Positions 1-10,603 are shown, counted from the stretch's first letter. The stretch: 64,000 nt of DNA from Ornithinimicrobium sp. F0845 (GCF_023015765.1 NZ_JALKAL010000007.1:1-64000), one strand, 5' to 3'. A program made the numbers and translations. Notes: generated from the letters alone by a model not told the origin.

Positions 1-297
1 CAGGTCACCGGCACCCTGACCAACGGCTGGCTCAAGATCGCTGGCGGGCAGTACATCAGCTCCGTCGTGCTCTCCTCCACCCCCGTCGACGGCGGCGAGA
101 ACCCCGGCGATGTCACCCGCTACGTCAGCGCGAACTACGCGGCCAACGTCCGCTCCGGCCCGAGCACCGGCTACGGCGTCGTCGACACCGTCCCGCGCGG
201 GACGAAGGTCACCGGCACCCTCACCTCCTCCGGCTGGCTCAAGATCGGCAGCAACCGCTACATCGGCCCGTCGGTGCTGTCCAGCACCCCGGTCTGA
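1..297 (+). CDS. SH3b-domain surface/cell-wall protein, C-terminal part
   Basis: The reading frame is open from the first base, so the start lies outside the window. The visible 98 residues contain the end of one bacterial SH3 repeat and one complete repeat: the pattern ANVRSGPSTGYGVV, then KVTGT, then GWLKI, then YIG is the usual SH3b signature. The protein ends directly after the last repeat with the same LSSTPV tail that ends the preceding repeat, so these are tandem copies. SH3b repeats normally target peptidoglycan hydrolases or other exported proteins to the cell wall. The catalytic part, if any, is not visible, so the enzyme type cannot be named. Confidence 0.75.
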   Translation, partial: QVTGTLTNGWLKIAGGQYISSVVLSSTPVDGGENPGDVTRYVSANYAANVRSGPSTGYGVVDTVPRGTKVTGTLTSSGWLKIGSNRYIGPSVLSSTPV

Positions 298-306
298 CCG
301 AGGCGC

Positions 307-876
307 TCAGACCCAGCGGTCCTGCGCCAGACGGACCGCGTCCACCACTTCCTCGGACAGGCCGGGCGGCCCGTTCGGCCTGCCGAGGGAGATCACCGGC
401 CACCACCGCACGTCGAGCGACTCGGCGCTGACCGCGTGCTCCGCGCCCGGCGGCGCCACGGCGACGAAGCGCACGTCCAGGTGGTGCACGCCGCCGCGGT
501 CCCCGCAGAACGGCACCGGGTGCTCGTCCAGGTGGATCGGGACCTCGTCGATCTCCAGGCCCGCGATCCCCGACTCCTCGGTCGCCTCGCGCAGCGCCGC
601 GTCCACCAGGCGGGCATCCTCCGGCTCGCAGTGCCCGCCGAACTGGAACCACCGGCCGGCGCGTGCGTGCAGCGTGAGCAGCACCCGCAGGCCGTCCTCG
701 GAGAGCACGACGGTGCTGGCGGTGATGTGGTCGGGATAGCAGGAACGCTCCAGCCCGTCCGGGAAGTCGTGCAGGTGCCCGCCGAACCGGTCCCGCAGCG
801 CCGCCTGCCCGGCGTCGGGCGGCACCCAGGCGGTCAGGGTCGCCAGGGCGTCGCGATGCAGTCCTGCGTTCCTCAC
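307..876 (-). CDS. NUDIX hydrolase
   Basis: About 189 residues. A Nudix-type motif sits mid-protein: GGHCEPEDARLVDAALREAT followed by EESGI. The second half fits REUXEEXGU well, while the first Glu of the motif is replaced by Asp. NUDIX enzymes cleave nucleoside-diphosphate-linked substrates in the cytoplasm; the substrate cannot be read from sequence. I placed the start at a GTG (874-876 on the plus strand as CAC). The upstream extension of about 30 residues is encoded by low-complexity tandem-repeat DNA and looks non-coding. The gene is convergent with the SH3b gene, with 9 bases between the stops and no obvious terminator. Confidence 0.7.
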   Translation of the reverse strand: MRNAGLHRDALATLTAWVPPDAGQAALRDRFGGHLHDFPDGLERSCYPDHITASTVVLSEDGLRVLLTLHARAGRWFQFGGHCEPEDARLVDAALREATEESGIAGLEIDEVPIHLDEHPVPFCGDRGGVHHLDVRFVAVAPPGAEHAVSAESLDVRWWPVISLGRPNGPPGLSEEVVDAVRLAQDRWV

Positions 877-942
877 TCGGGCAGTATGCCGTGCGCTCGC
901 GCCCGTGCGCTCCGGCCCGTGCGCTCTGGCCCGTGCGTTCGA

Positions 943-998
943 GCCCACGCGCTCTGACCCGCTCACTCGAGCCCACGCGCTCTGACCCGCGCACTCGA
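943..998. repeat. 28-bp direct repeat, two copies, inside a degenerate 14-bp repeat tract
   Basis: Positions 943-970 and 971-998 are the same 28-mer except for one base (unit begins GCCCACGCGCTCTGACCC). Upstream, 890-942 holds looser copies of the half-unit (GCCCGTGCGCTCTGG), so the whole 890-1000 tract looks built from a unit of about 14 bp. It lies between the NUDIX start and REP copy 1 and encodes nothing convincing. Confidence 0.7.
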
Positions 999-1030
999 GC
1001 CGCCGACGCCGACAACCCGCGCCCTCCCGA

Positions 1031-1102
1031 CGTCTTCGAGCGCCCCGCGGTTCTTCGGGCCGACTGCAACCAGCCCGAGGATCACCGAGGCGCTCGAAGA
1101 CG
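1031..1102. repeat. REP-like palindromic element, copy 1 of 5
   Basis: The element opens with CGTCTTCGAGCGCC and closes with its exact reverse complement GGCGCTCGAAGACG. The middle carries TTCTTCGGGCCGACTGCAAC and then a GCCCGAGGA block. The same arrangement recurs at 5623, 15003, 34421 and 36724. This copy is an uninterrupted reference for the disrupted copy 4. It lies between two minus-strand genes. Confidence 0.85.
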
Positions 1103-1141
1103 CCCGGGTGAGGCCGCAGCGCACGCTCGGTCGACGGGTCG

Positions 1142-1924
1142 TCAACGGGTCAGCGCCAGGCTCACCCAGACTACGAGGGCTCCGGCAGCCAGGCCGGCCA
1201 GCGACTGGGCGGGGTGGGTCTGGTAGCGGCGGGCGGCCGGGATCAGCTCGCGCAGGCTCAGCGCGATCATCATGCCGGCGACCAGGGACAGGGTCAGCAC
1301 GAGCAGCTCGGGCGGCAGCAGGGCCCGCAGCGCGAAGTAGCCGATGAGGGCACCGGCGGGCTCGGCGACGCCCGCGACGGCGGCCCACCCGAGGGCAGGA
1401 GCGCGCCGACCGGTGGCGGCATAGAGCGGTGCCGCGACGGCCATGCCCTCGGGGATGTTGTGGATCGCGATCGCGACGGCGAGTCCGACCCCGAGCTCGG
1501 GCGACTCGAGCATCGCCAGGAAGGTCATCAGACCCTCTGGCGCGTTGTGCGCCCCGATGACCAGCGCGATCAGCAGACCGCTGCGCAGCAGGCCGTGGCT
1601 GCCGGTGAGGTCCCCGTCGAGGTCCAGGGCGTCGGCCTGGACAACCCGCTCCGGCAACAGGGCGTCGATCAGCAGCACCGCGCCGCACCCCGCGAGGAAC
1701 GCCCCGGCCGTCCACCACACCGCCGCGTCCACGCCCGAGTCCCGCAGGGTGGACAGGCTCAGCGGCAGGATCTCCACGATGGACAGCACGATCATCAGCC
1801 CGGCGGCGAAGGCCAGGCCGACCGCCAGCGGCCCCCTCTGTCGCATGCCCGGGTGCAGCGCCAGGAACCCGCCGACCACGGTGGCCGACCCGGCCAGCGC
1901 CGTCGCCGCGACGGCCCAGATCAC
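1142..1924 (-). CDS. ZIP-family metal ion transporter
   Basis: A 260-residue polytopic membrane protein with about eight hydrophobic segments. Two family motifs are clear: HNAPEGL in the first conserved helix and HNIPEGMAVAAP in the second, the His/Asn/Glu metal pathway of ZIP (ZupT-like) carriers. These proteins import zinc or other divalent cations into the cytosol. A His-poor, Asp-rich loop (DALDLDGDLTG) precedes the first motif. The ATG is at 1922-1924. A GGCATAC motif lies just upstream (1934-1940). It is monocistronic by appearance, and metal specificity is unknown. Confidence 0.85.
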   Translation of the reverse strand: MIWAVAATALAGSATVVGGFLALHPGMRQRGPLAVGLAFAAGLMIVLSIVEILPLSLSTLRDSGVDAAVWWTAGAFLAGCGAVLLIDALLPERVVQADALDLDGDLTGSHGLLRSGLLIALVIGAHNAPEGLMTFLAMLESPELGVGLAVAIAIHNIPEGMAVAAPLYAATGRRAPALGWAAVAGVAEPAGALIGYFALRALLPPELLVLTLSLVAGMMIALSLRELIPAARRYQTHPAQSLAGLAAGALVVWVSLALTR

Positions 1925-2018
1925 CTGAGTCCCGGCATACTGCGTGCGCTGTGCATGCGGTCACTATCTCACCGGCTCCGACGGGCCGCGGATCCCCCGA
2001 CCTGGGATGATGGCGACC

Positions 2019-2816
2019 ATGACCGAGCTGCTGCCCGTCGACTCCTGGCTGACCGACATGGACGGGGTCCTCGTCCACGAGGAGCGGGCCCTGCCCGGTG
2101 GTGCCGAGTTCATCGCCGAGCTCATCGCCTCCGGCAGCCGGTTCCAGCTGCTCACCAACAACTCGATCTTCACCCCGCGCGACCTGCGCGCCCGGCTGGC
2201 CGCTGGCGGCATCGAGGTGCCCGAGGAGGCGATCTGGACCTCGGCGCTGGCGACCGCGCAGTTCCTGGCCGAGCAGCGTGAGGGCGGCTCGGCCTACGTG
2301 ATCGGCGAGGCGGGGCTCACCAACGCCCTGCACAACGTGGGCTACGTGATGACCGACCGCAGCCCGGACTACGTCGTGCTCGGGGAGACGCGCACCTACT
2401 CGTTCGAGGCGATCACACGCGCCATCCGCCTGGTGCAGGACGGCGCCCGGTTTATCGCGACCAACCCGGACCCGACCGGCCCTTCGGCGCACGGCCCGCT
2501 GCCGGCGACCGGCTCCGTGGCCGCGCTGATCACGCGGGCCACGGGTGTGGAGCCCTACTTCGTCGGCAAGCCCAACCCGCTGATGATGCGCAGCGCGCTG
2601 CGCCGGATCGAGGCCCACTCCGAGCACACCGTGATGATCGGGGACCGGATGGACACCGACATCATCAGCGGGCTGGAGGCCGGGTTGCGCACCATCCTGG
2701 TGCTGACCGGGTCGACCCGCGCGGACCAGGTCGAGCGCTTCCCGTTCCGGCCGACCCGGGTGTGCGACTCGATCGCCGACGTGGTCCCGCTCGTGCGGGA
2801 GTTCGCGCGGGACTGA
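2019..2816 (+). CDS. HAD-IIA family phosphatase (NagD-like)
   Basis: About 265 residues. HAD motif I is DMDGVLV (nucleophile Asp and acid/base Asp). Motif II is LLTNNS, in which the variable residue after TNN is typical of the NagD subgroup. Motif III/IV is VGKPNPLMMRSALRR followed by MIGDRMDTDIISGLEAG. The C2-type cap lies between motifs II and III, as expected for class IIA. Likely a cytoplasmic phosphatase acting on small phosphorylated metabolites such as nucleotides or sugar phosphates. I chose the ATG at 2019 because it starts next to the first conserved strand; upstream ATGs at 2007 and 2010 are alternatives. Confidence 0.85.
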   Translation: MTELLPVDSWLTDMDGVLVHEERALPGGAEFIAELIASGSRFQLLTNNSIFTPRDLRARLAAGGIEVPEEAIWTSALATAQFLAEQREGGSAYVIGEAGLTNALHNVGYVMTDRSPDYVVLGETRTYSFEAITRAIRLVQDGARFIATNPDPTGPSAHGPLPATGSVAALITRATGVEPYFVGKPNPLMMRSALRRIEAHSEHTVMIGDRMDTDIISGLEAGLRTILVLTGSTRADQVERFPFRPTRVCDSIADVVPLVREFARD

Positions 2817-2887
2817 CGCCGGCGGACCCGGCCCGCACCTCGTCACCCTTTAGCGTATTCCGCTGACCTGCACGTCTATGCCCCAGA

Positions 2888-2917
2888 TTGACGATGTCGC
2901 GGTTCTTTGCATAGGTT
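2888..2917 (+). promoter_or_regulatory. Sigma-70-type promoter for the S8 peptidase gene
   Basis: TTGACG at 2888-2893 and TAGGTT at 2912-2917 are separated by 18 bases, in an AT-rich pocket about 95 bases before the TTG start at 3011. I see no alternative in the 2817-3010 gap. Confidence 0.5.
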
Positions 2918-3010
2918 AACTGAGGCGCCCGTGGGGGGCGTCAGGCAGATTCGCTGGCAAGGGGCACGTCTCGCGACGTCTCGGCGTCAGCACGATCGAA
3001 TGGGGATATC

Positions 3011-5452
3011 TTGTCCAACAAGAAGAAATTCACGCGCGGCTCCGTAGCCGCCGTCGCGGGGATCGGGGTGGTCGTCGGCATGATGCCGGCGGTGACCGCG
3101 AACGCCGCTCCGGGACAGAGCGACGACAGTGGCCCGGAGATCAGCAGCGAGGTCACGGCCGAGCTCAAGGCGACCGGCTCGGCCGACGTCTGGCTGACGC
3201 TCAGCGACCAGGCGGACCTGTCCGCCGCCTACACCATGTCGTGGGAGGACCGCGGTCACTACGTCTACGACACGCTCCGCGCGCACGCTGCGGAGTCCCA
3301 GGCCGACCTCGTGGCCGACCTGGAGGCTCAGGGCGCTGACTACCAGACCTTCTGGGTCAACAACTCCATCCTGGTCAAGGGCGCCAGCGCTGACCTGGTC
3401 AGCTCGGTGACGTCTGATTCCACCCTGAGCGCCGTGACCCCGGACCGGACTCCCGAGCTGATCGACGGGGCTCCCGCGTCGAGCGAGGTCAACTCGACTG
3501 CTCCGCTGGCCACCGAGTGGGGCCTGGACTCCATCGGCGCCCCGGAGGTCTGGGACACCTACGGGACCACCGGTGAGGGCATCGTCGTCGGCACGTTCGA
3601 CACGGGCGCCGACACCACGCACCCGGCGCTGAACGCCGCCTACCGCGGCACCGCGACGGGCAGCCACGACTACAACTGGTTTGACAGCACGGGTGCCAGC
3701 GCCACCCCGGTGGACCACGGCATCGACATCGGTGTCCCGCACGGCACGCACGTGACCGGAACGATGGTCGGCGAGGACGGCGCGAACCAGATCGGTGTCG
3801 CCCCCGGCGCCCAGTTCATCGTCGCGGCCGGCTGCTGCGTCGACGAGGCTGACGTCTTTGAGAGCTTCGAGTGGTTCGTGGCTCCGACCCCGGTCGGCGG
3901 CACCGAGGGCGACCCGGACATGCGTCCGCACATCGTCAACAACTCGTGGGGCTTCGTGGACTACCAGGGCACGGACCCCGTGCTCGAGGCCTCCCTTGAC
4001 GCCTGGGACGCCGCCGGCATCTTCGGCACCTTCGCCTCCGGCAACGAAGGCCCCGGTGCCCAGTTCCCGGGCCCGGACTGTGACAACGTCATGTCCCCGG
4101 CCTGGAACGACGCGGCGCACTACGTCGTGGGCAACCACCAGCAGAACGGCGCGATCAACCCGAGCTCCAGCCGTGGGCCGGGCGAGGACGGTCAGCCGGC
4201 CGTCGACATCGCGGCACCGGGCACCAACGTCCGCTCCTCGGTCCCCGGTGACGGCTACCAGAACTGGGACGGCACGTCGATGGCCACCCCGCACGTCTCC
4301 GGCGCCGTCGCGCTGCTGTGGAGCTACTTCCCCGACCTCGTCGGCAACCAGGCGGCCACGGTCGCCGCGCTGGACGCCACGGCGATCGACAAGGCCGACC
4401 CGACCTGTGGTGGCGACGCCTCCAACAACGAGACCTGGGGCGAGGGTCAGATCGACCTCGTCGCAGCCTTCGAGTCGCTGGAGGAGCCGCCCGCGGATGG
4501 CCCCTCGGTGTCCCGCGCTGCTGGTGTGGACCGCTACGCCACCGCCGGCGCCGTCTCCGAGCTGTTCGAGGCCGAGGTCGACACCGTCTACCTCGCCTCC
4601 GGTCAGAACTACCCTGACGCTGTGACCGGCTCCCCGGCCGCTGCCCAGGGCAAGTTGGCCGTGGCCGGCATGCTGAACACTCCGGACGGCAACCCGGCTC
4701 CGGTGCTGCTGTCCAAGTCCGGCAAGCTCACCAACGCGACGACTGCCGCGCTGACCGAGCTGGCCCCGAGCAACGTCATCATCCTGGGTGGCGAGTCCAT
4801 CATCAACGCCGACGTCGAGGCCACCCTGGCCGAGGACTACACCGTCACGCGCGTCGCCGGTGCGGACCGCTACGAGACCGCCGCCAACCTGGCGGCCATG
4901 TTCACCGGGACCGACACGGTCTACGTCGCGGCGGGCACCGACAACGCCTTCTCCGACGCGCTGACCGCCTCGGCGCTGGCCGGTGCCGAGAACGCACCCG
5001 TCCTGCTGACCAAGCCGGACTCGGTGCCGAACGTGACCGCGGAAGCCATCGCGGAGCTCGCTCCCTCCCAGATCGTCGTCATCGGTGGCAGCGCGACCAT
5101 CAGCGACGAGGTCTACACCGAGCTGGGCGCGACCGGTCGTCTCGGTGGCGCCAACAAGTTCGAGACCGCTGCGCTGATCTCGGCCGAGTTCGGTGCTGAC
5201 GTCCCCGTCGTCTACGTGGCTTCGGCCAACGACTACCCGGACGCCCTGGCGTCCTCGGCGCTCGCTGGCTCGCAGGGCGCGCCGGTCGTCGTCGTCAAGG
5301 GCACGCACGACGCCGCTGAGGACAAGATCCCGGCCGTCATCGAGGACGCGTTGAAGACCCTCTCCCCGGAGCAGGTCGTCATCGTCGGTGGCGACAACGC
5401 CGTGGACGACAGCGTTCAGGCCTGGCTTGAGGACCCGGCCAACTGGGGGTGA
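3011..5452 (+). CDS. Secreted S8 (subtilisin-like) serine peptidase with CW-binding type-2 repeats
   Basis: 813 residues. Residues 1-33 form a signal peptide (KKK, hydrophobic core, ANAA). A propeptide-like region follows to about 160. The catalytic core has Asp197 (GTFDTGAD), His244 (PHGTHVTGT), the oxyanion Asn in NNSWG (about 311) and Ser423 (DGTSMATPHVSGA). Residues 503-813 hold three tandem cell-wall-binding type-2 repeats (AGVDRYATAG, AGADRYETAA and the diverged GGANKFETAA, each followed by VYxAxG...DAL and VxILGG-type strands). It is probably exported and held non-covalently in the wall. The start is TTG, and a promoter is visible upstream. A related but larger gene lies at 47422. Confidence 0.92.
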   Translation: MSNKKKFTRGSVAAVAGIGVVVGMMPAVTANAAPGQSDDSGPEISSEVTAELKATGSADVWLTLSDQADLSAAYTMSWEDRGHYVYDTLRAHAAESQADLVADLEAQGADYQTFWVNNSILVKGASADLVSSVTSDSTLSAVTPDRTPELIDGAPASSEVNSTAPLATEWGLDSIGAPEVWDTYGTTGEGIVVGTFDTGADTTHPALNAAYRGTATGSHDYNWFDSTGASATPVDHGIDIGVPHGTHVTGTMVGEDGANQIGVAPGAQFIVAAGCCVDEADVFESFEWFVAPTPVGGTEGDPDMRPHIVNNSWGFVDYQGTDPVLEASLDAWDAAGIFGTFASGNEGPGAQFPGPDCDNVMSPAWNDAAHYVVGNHQQNGAINPSSSRGPGEDGQPAVDIAAPGTNVRSSVPGDGYQNWDGTSMATPHVSGAVALLWSYFPDLVGNQAATVAALDATAIDKADPTCGGDASNNETWGEGQIDLVAAFESLEEPPADGPSVSRAAGVDRYATAGAVSELFEAEVDTVYLASGQNYPDAVTGSPAAAQGKLAVAGMLNTPDGNPAPVLLSKSGKLTNATTAALTELAPSNVIILGGESIINADVEATLAEDYTVTRVAGADRYETAANLAAMFTGTDTVYVAAGTDNAFSDALTASALAGAENAPVLLTKPDSVPNVTAEAIAELAPSQIVVIGGSATISDEVYTELGATGRLGGANKFETAALISAEFGADVPVVYVASANDYPDALASSALAGSQGAPVVVVKGTHDAAEDKIPAVIEDALKTLSPEQVVIVGGDNAVDDSVQAWLEDPANWG

Positions 5453-5459
5453 TCACCCC
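5446..5459. repeat. 14-bp perfect palindrome overlapping the peptidase stop codon
   Basis: GGGGTGATCACCCC reads the same on both strands and contains the TGA stop of the peptidase gene. It may be the first part of the 3-prime structure completed by the hairpin at 5511. Confidence 0.5.
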
Positions 5460-5510
5460 TTGGGTGACCAACCCTTGACGCTATGAGCCCTCGGGCCTAG
5501 CACCTCACAA

Positions 5511-5544
5511 ACCGCCGGTCGGAGCATCAGCTCCGGCCGGCGGT
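5511..5544 (+). terminator. Strong hairpin terminator after the S8 peptidase gene
   Basis: Fifteen-base arms (ACCGCCGGTCGGAGC and GCTCCGGCCGGCGGT) with one mismatch and a 4-base loop, followed by CTTGTGTGTG. It stands about 60 bases after the stop. Confidence 0.8.
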
Positions 5545-5622
5545 CTTGTGTGTGCGGGCGCCTACGTTCGGGTGCAGCCACGCGACTTCTGTCGGGCACC
5601 GCCTGCAGGTGCGGACCAGCCC

Positions 5623-5694
5623 CGTCTTCGAGCGCCCTCGTGTTCTTCGGGCTGGCTGCAGTCGGCCCGAGGATACGGACGGCGCTCGAAGAAG
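5623..5694. repeat. REP-like palindromic element, copy 2 of 5
   Basis: CGTCTTCGAGCGCC opens the element and GGCGCTCGAAGA closes it, with the internal TTCTTCGGGCTGGCTGCAG block. It lies in the convergent gap between the peptidase and hspR. The rest of that gap (5545-5622 and 5695-5879) contains no gene that I can support. Confidence 0.85.
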
Positions 5695-5810
5695 GCGGGC
5701 AGGCCAGCGGAGTGCATCCGCGCGCTCGGTGGGTGGAGGCGCTGCGGGAGGAAGGCTCGGCGAGAGGGAAACGGTGGGAGGGGAAAGCGGCGCTCGGCGC
5801 TCGGCGGGGC

Positions 5811-5873
5811 GGCACGGCGCTCGGCGGGGAGGCGGGGCGGCACGGCGCTCGGCGGGCGGCACGGCGCTCGGCG
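5811..5873. repeat. GC-rich tandem repeat, 16-bp unit
   Basis: GGCACGGCGCTCGGCG occurs at 5811-5826, 5839-5854 and 5858-5873 in a nearly pure G+C tract that runs from about 5785 to the hspR stop. It is not coding. Confidence 0.7.
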
Positions 5874-5879
5874 CGGCGC

Positions 5880-6326
5880 TCAGAAGGGCAACGGACGCCA
5901 GAGCGCGACGGCGGTGGTGGTCGACTCCTGCCGGGGGCGGGTGCCGGGGCGCATCACGACGGCCTCACCCGACGGCCCGGCGGCGAAGACGCGGCTGCGG
6001 ACGTCCAGGGCCTCCCGGAGCACGCGGTTCTGCTCGAGCAGCTCGGCGGTGCGCTCACGCAGCGCGTCCACCTGGTGCTCCAGCACCATGATCCGCTGGA
6101 TGCCGGCCAGGCTGACGCCCTCGTCCTGGGACAGCCGCTGCACCTCGCGCAGCCGCGAGACGTCGCGCGCGGAGTACCGACGCACCCCGCCCCGGGTCCG
6201 CTGCGGCGTCACCAGGCCAAGCCGGTCATACTGCCGCAGCGTCTGAGCGTGCATCCCCGCGAGCTCGGCCGCGATGGAGATGACATAGACGGGGGTGTCC
6301 TCGTCCGGGTTGCTCTGCCGTGCCAT
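5880..6326 (-). CDS. hspR: HspR, MerR-family heat-shock repressor
   Basis: 148 residues. The N-terminal MerR winged helix is clear: VYVISIAAELAGMHAQTLRQ then YDRLGLVTPQRTRGGVRRYS, the hallmark of HspR. A coiled-coil segment follows (about 80-110, LEHQVDALRERTAELLEQNR). The C-terminus is basic and hydrophobic, as in other HspR proteins. HspR binds HAIR inverted repeats and represses the dnaK operon, with DnaK acting as co-repressor in Streptomyces. This gene is the last of the dnaK-grpE-dnaJ-hspR set, 64 bases after dnaJ. Candidate HAIR sites occur at 10319 and 14790. The call is secure from sequence and synteny. Confidence 0.95.
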   Translation of the reverse strand: MARQSNPDEDTPVYVISIAAELAGMHAQTLRQYDRLGLVTPQRTRGGVRRYSARDVSRLREVQRLSQDEGVSLAGIQRIMVLEHQVDALRERTAELLEQNRVLREALDVRSRVFAAGPSGEAVVMRPGTRPRQESTTTAVALWRPLPF

Positions 6327-6390
6327 CGCCTGCCTCCTTCGCAGTATGTCGTCGGGTCTGGTCTCAGGGGCAACTCGCCCACGCAGGTGG

Positions 6391-7392
6391 TTACTCCCGG
6401 GCGCGTTGCAGCAGGTCGGCGCGCGGGTCGGCGCCGTCCTCCTCGGCCGCGAGCACCTGCACGGCCTCGCGGGCCGCGTCGGACAGGCGCTGCGGGACCA
6501 CGATGCTGACCCTGGCCAGCAGGTCCCCGGTGCCGTTCTTGGTCTGGATCCCCCGGCCCTTCACGCGCAGCACCCGGCCGGACGGCGTCCCCGGGGCCAC
6601 CTTGACCCGCACGGTGCCGCCGTCGAGCGTCGGCACGGTGACCGTGGCGCCGAGGGCCGCCTCGGCGAAGGTCACCGGCAGGTCCACGGTCAGGTTGTTG
6701 CCGTCCCGCTCGAACACGGGGTGCGGCCGGACCGTGACGACCAGCATCAGGTCGCCGTTCGGCGCGCCCGGATCGCCGGGCATGCCCTTGCCGCGCAGGC
6801 GGATCTTCTGCCCGTCCTTGACGCCGGCGGGGATCCGGGTGGTGATGCGCCCGCCCTCCGGGGTCTGCAGGGTCACCGTGTCGCCTGTGGCGGCCTGCGT
6901 GAAGTCGATCGTCGTCCGCGCCTCCACGTCCCGGCCCCTGCGCGGGCCGCGCGTGGCCCCGAAAGGCGAGCCCCCGGCATACTGCCCGCCACCACCGAAG
7001 CCACCCAGCAGGTCCTCGATGTTGATGCCCTGCCCACCGGAGGTGGTGAACCGGGTGCCCCCACCGCCACCGCCGCCGAACATCTGGGCGAAGACGTCCT
7101 CGAACCCTGCTCCGCCGCCCCCGCCCGGACCGCCGGCGGTGAACCGGGCGCCGCCGCGGGACATGGCGCGGACCGCGTCGTACTGCTTGCGCTGCTCAGG
7201 GTCGGAGAGCACCGCGTAGGCCTCACCGATCTCCTTGAACTTCTTCTCCGCCGCGGTGTCGCCGGGCTTGGCGTCGGGGTGCCACTCTCGGGCGAGCTTG
7301 CGGTAGGTGCTCTTGATCGTCTTGTCGTCCGCGTCCGACGGCACACCGAGGATCGCGTAGAAGTCCTTCTCGAACCAGTCCTGGCTCGCCAT
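6391..7392 (-). CDS. DnaJ/CbpA-type co-chaperone lacking the zinc finger
   Basis: 333 residues. The J domain spans about 4-70 with the HPD motif (REWHPDAK). A Gly/Phe-rich linker (about 95-150, [20 protein letters not shown]) leads straight into the C-terminal peptide-binding barrels ([20 protein letters not shown]). No CXXCXGXG repeats are present, so it resembles CbpA or class B DnaJ rather than the zinc-finger DnaJ1 usual in this operon. It stimulates DnaK ATPase. A GGGAGGTGAG ribosome site precedes the ATG. A two-unit 20-bp motif array stands 28-79 bases upstream, between grpE and this gene. Confidence 0.9.
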   Translation of the reverse strand: MASQDWFEKDFYAILGVPSDADDKTIKSTYRKLAREWHPDAKPGDTAAEKKFKEIGEAYAVLSDPEQRKQYDAVRAMSRGGARFTAGGPGGGGGAGFEDVFAQMFGGGGGGGTRFTTSGGQGINIEDLLGGFGGGGQYAGGSPFGATRGPRRGRDVEARTTIDFTQAATGDTVTLQTPEGGRITTRIPAGVKDGQKIRLRGKGMPGDPGAPNGDLMLVVTVRPHPVFERDGNNLTVDLPVTFAEAALGATVTVPTLDGGTVRVKVAPGTPSGRVLRVKGRGIQTKNGTGDLLARVSIVVPQRLSDAAREAVQVLAAEEDGADPRADLLQRARE

Positions 7393-7419
7393 GTGCCCTC
7401 ACCTCCCTGACAGCATCCC

Positions 7420-7471
7420 AATTTTCGTAGTGGTTTTGTCGGTCCCACCCGCATTTTTGTAGTGGTTTTGT
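7420..7471 (-). repeat. Paired 20-bp A-rich motif, array 1
   Basis: Read on the minus strand, unit 1 (7471-7452) is ACAAAACCACTACAAAAATG and unit 2 (7439-7420) is ACAAAACCACTACGAAAATT. They are 32 bp apart start to start with a 12-base spacer. The array lies 3-prime of grpE and 5-prime of dnaJ, on their strand. The same two-unit architecture recurs at 29398, 40755 and 52971. The remaining part of the grpE-dnaJ gap (7472-7573) carries an AGTATGCC copy at 7504. Confidence 0.8.
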
Positions 7472-7573
7472 CGGTCCCGTGCGCCGGGCCGACGGTGTCC
7501 TGCAGTATGCCGTGCGCCCGGTGAGCGGTCGCCGGGGCGGTGCGGGTGGGCACCGCCCCGGCCACCTAGCTGC

Positions 7574-8271
7574 TCACGCGGGGTCGGCCACCGCGACGCG
7601 CGCGGCGCGCACCACCCGGTCACCGACCTTGAAGCCCGGCTGCATGACCTGGACGATCGTCGTCTCGGTCGCGCCCTCGGGCAGGTCGGCCTCCGGCAGG
7701 TGCATCAGCGCCTCGTGCACGGTGGGGTCGAAGGTCTCGCCCACCGCGCCCAGCCGCACGACACCGAACCGGCCGAGCGTCGCCTCGAGCTTGTCGGCGA
7801 TGGCCAGCAACGGCCCCTCCGGCAGCTCACCGTGCTCCTTGGCCATGTGCAGGTCATCGAGGACCGGCAGCAGGGCCTCGACCACGGTCGCGGCACCGGC
7901 CTCACGGTCGAGTGCCCGGTCCCGGTCGACGCGGCGCTTGTAGTTGACGTACTCCGCCTGGAGGCGGCGCAGGTCCTCGAGCCGGTCGGCCGCGAGCTGG
8001 GTGTCCGGGTGGGCCTCGTCGTCGGACCCGGCCGACCCGTCCTGGGCCTCCACGTCCGCCGCACCGGCCTCACCCGGCAACGCCTCGCCCACGTCACCAG
8101 CGAAGGCGTCGTCGCCCTCGGCCAGCACCTCGGCGTCCACCTGCTCCGCAGGCTCGGCGGGCCGCCGGACCTGACCGGTCTCGGGGTCCAGCCGCCGCTT
8201 GTCCCGGATCACCGGGCCGGTGGGGCCTTCGGACTCGGGGTCCCGCGGCCCACCGGCACCGGTGTGCTGGG

Positions 8272-8275
<4 letters not shown>
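7574..8275 (-). CDS. grpE: GrpE nucleotide-exchange factor
   Basis: 233 residues. Residues 1-90 form an acidic, probably disordered tail. A long coiled coil follows at about 92-135 ([20 protein letters not shown]). The C-terminal beta domain has the conserved core [11 protein letters not shown] and the end [20 protein letters not shown]. GrpE promotes ADP release from DnaK. The GTG start overlaps the dnaK stop by four bases (GTGA), so translational coupling is likely. The acidic tail is long compared with the E. coli protein, which is common in actinobacteria. Confidence 0.95.
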
Positions 8276-10206
<1,931 letters not shown>

Positions 10207-10318
10207 GCGTGACTCTCCTGTATGTCGTGTGGCTGGCCGCAGCGTCTCGCCCCGGCCGGGTCTTCGGTCACCAACTTGCTCCTTCGACCCGGTCATTGTC
10301 AAACCGAGACTCAGTGAA

Positions 10319-10339
10319 GTTGAGTACATCACGCTCAAC
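10319..10339 (-). promoter_or_regulatory. HAIR operator for HspR upstream of dnaK
   Basis: GTTGAGT at 10319-10325 and GCTCAAC at 10333-10339 form an inverted repeat with a 7-base gap, matching the HAIR pattern (CTTGAGT-N7-ACTCAAG) at most positions. It lies 113-133 bases before the dnaK ATG. A GACAAT box about 18 bases downstream on the minus strand (near 10300) could be the -10 element, so HspR binding would cover the promoter. Confidence 0.75.
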
Positions 10340-10405
10340 TTACCCCCGCGACGGTTTGTTCCCCTGCCGACCGTCCAGCCGGTCCACCTGCTTGTAGGTT
10401 CCTGC

Positions 10406-10466
10406 GCATCTTGTCGGATTCCTGATTACTTGTCGGCCGCGTGTCGGATTCCTGGCATCTTGTCGG
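10406..10466. repeat. Short interspersed direct repeats upstream of the toxin-antitoxin island
   Basis: GCATCTTGTCGG occurs at 10406-10417 and 10455-10466. TGTCGGATTCCTG occurs at 10412-10424 and 10442-10454, and a further CTTGTCGG lies at 10429. No gene is supported in the 10340-10603 stretch. The repeats look like an iterated binding site or recombination debris at the edge of the island. Confidence 0.5.
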
Positions 10467-10603
10467 TGGGTGCCGTCTGGACGTGTGGAGCAACGCAGGC
10501 AACGGGCGACGGGAGCTGAGCTCTTGCAGCGCCGGCTGTACGCGCGACCCACGGCAAGAGCGGATGGTTGGCGACAGGGCCCAAACCGTATTACGATTTG
10601 AGG

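Noticed and set aside
963-2846. 627-codon minus-strand frame over the HAD and ZIP genes
   Set aside because: Covers two well-supported genes in other frames and reads as low-complexity Arg/Gly-rich sequence.
2987-5308. 773-codon minus-strand frame opposite the first S8 peptidase
   Set aside because: It is a shadow of the high-GC coding strand: Val/Arg/Gly-rich, no family features, and the plus strand encodes a complete subtilase with signal peptide and triad.
7420-7471. Paired motif considered as a minimal CRISPR array
   Set aside because: Only two units per locus, 12-base spacers, no cas genes and no palindromic repeat.
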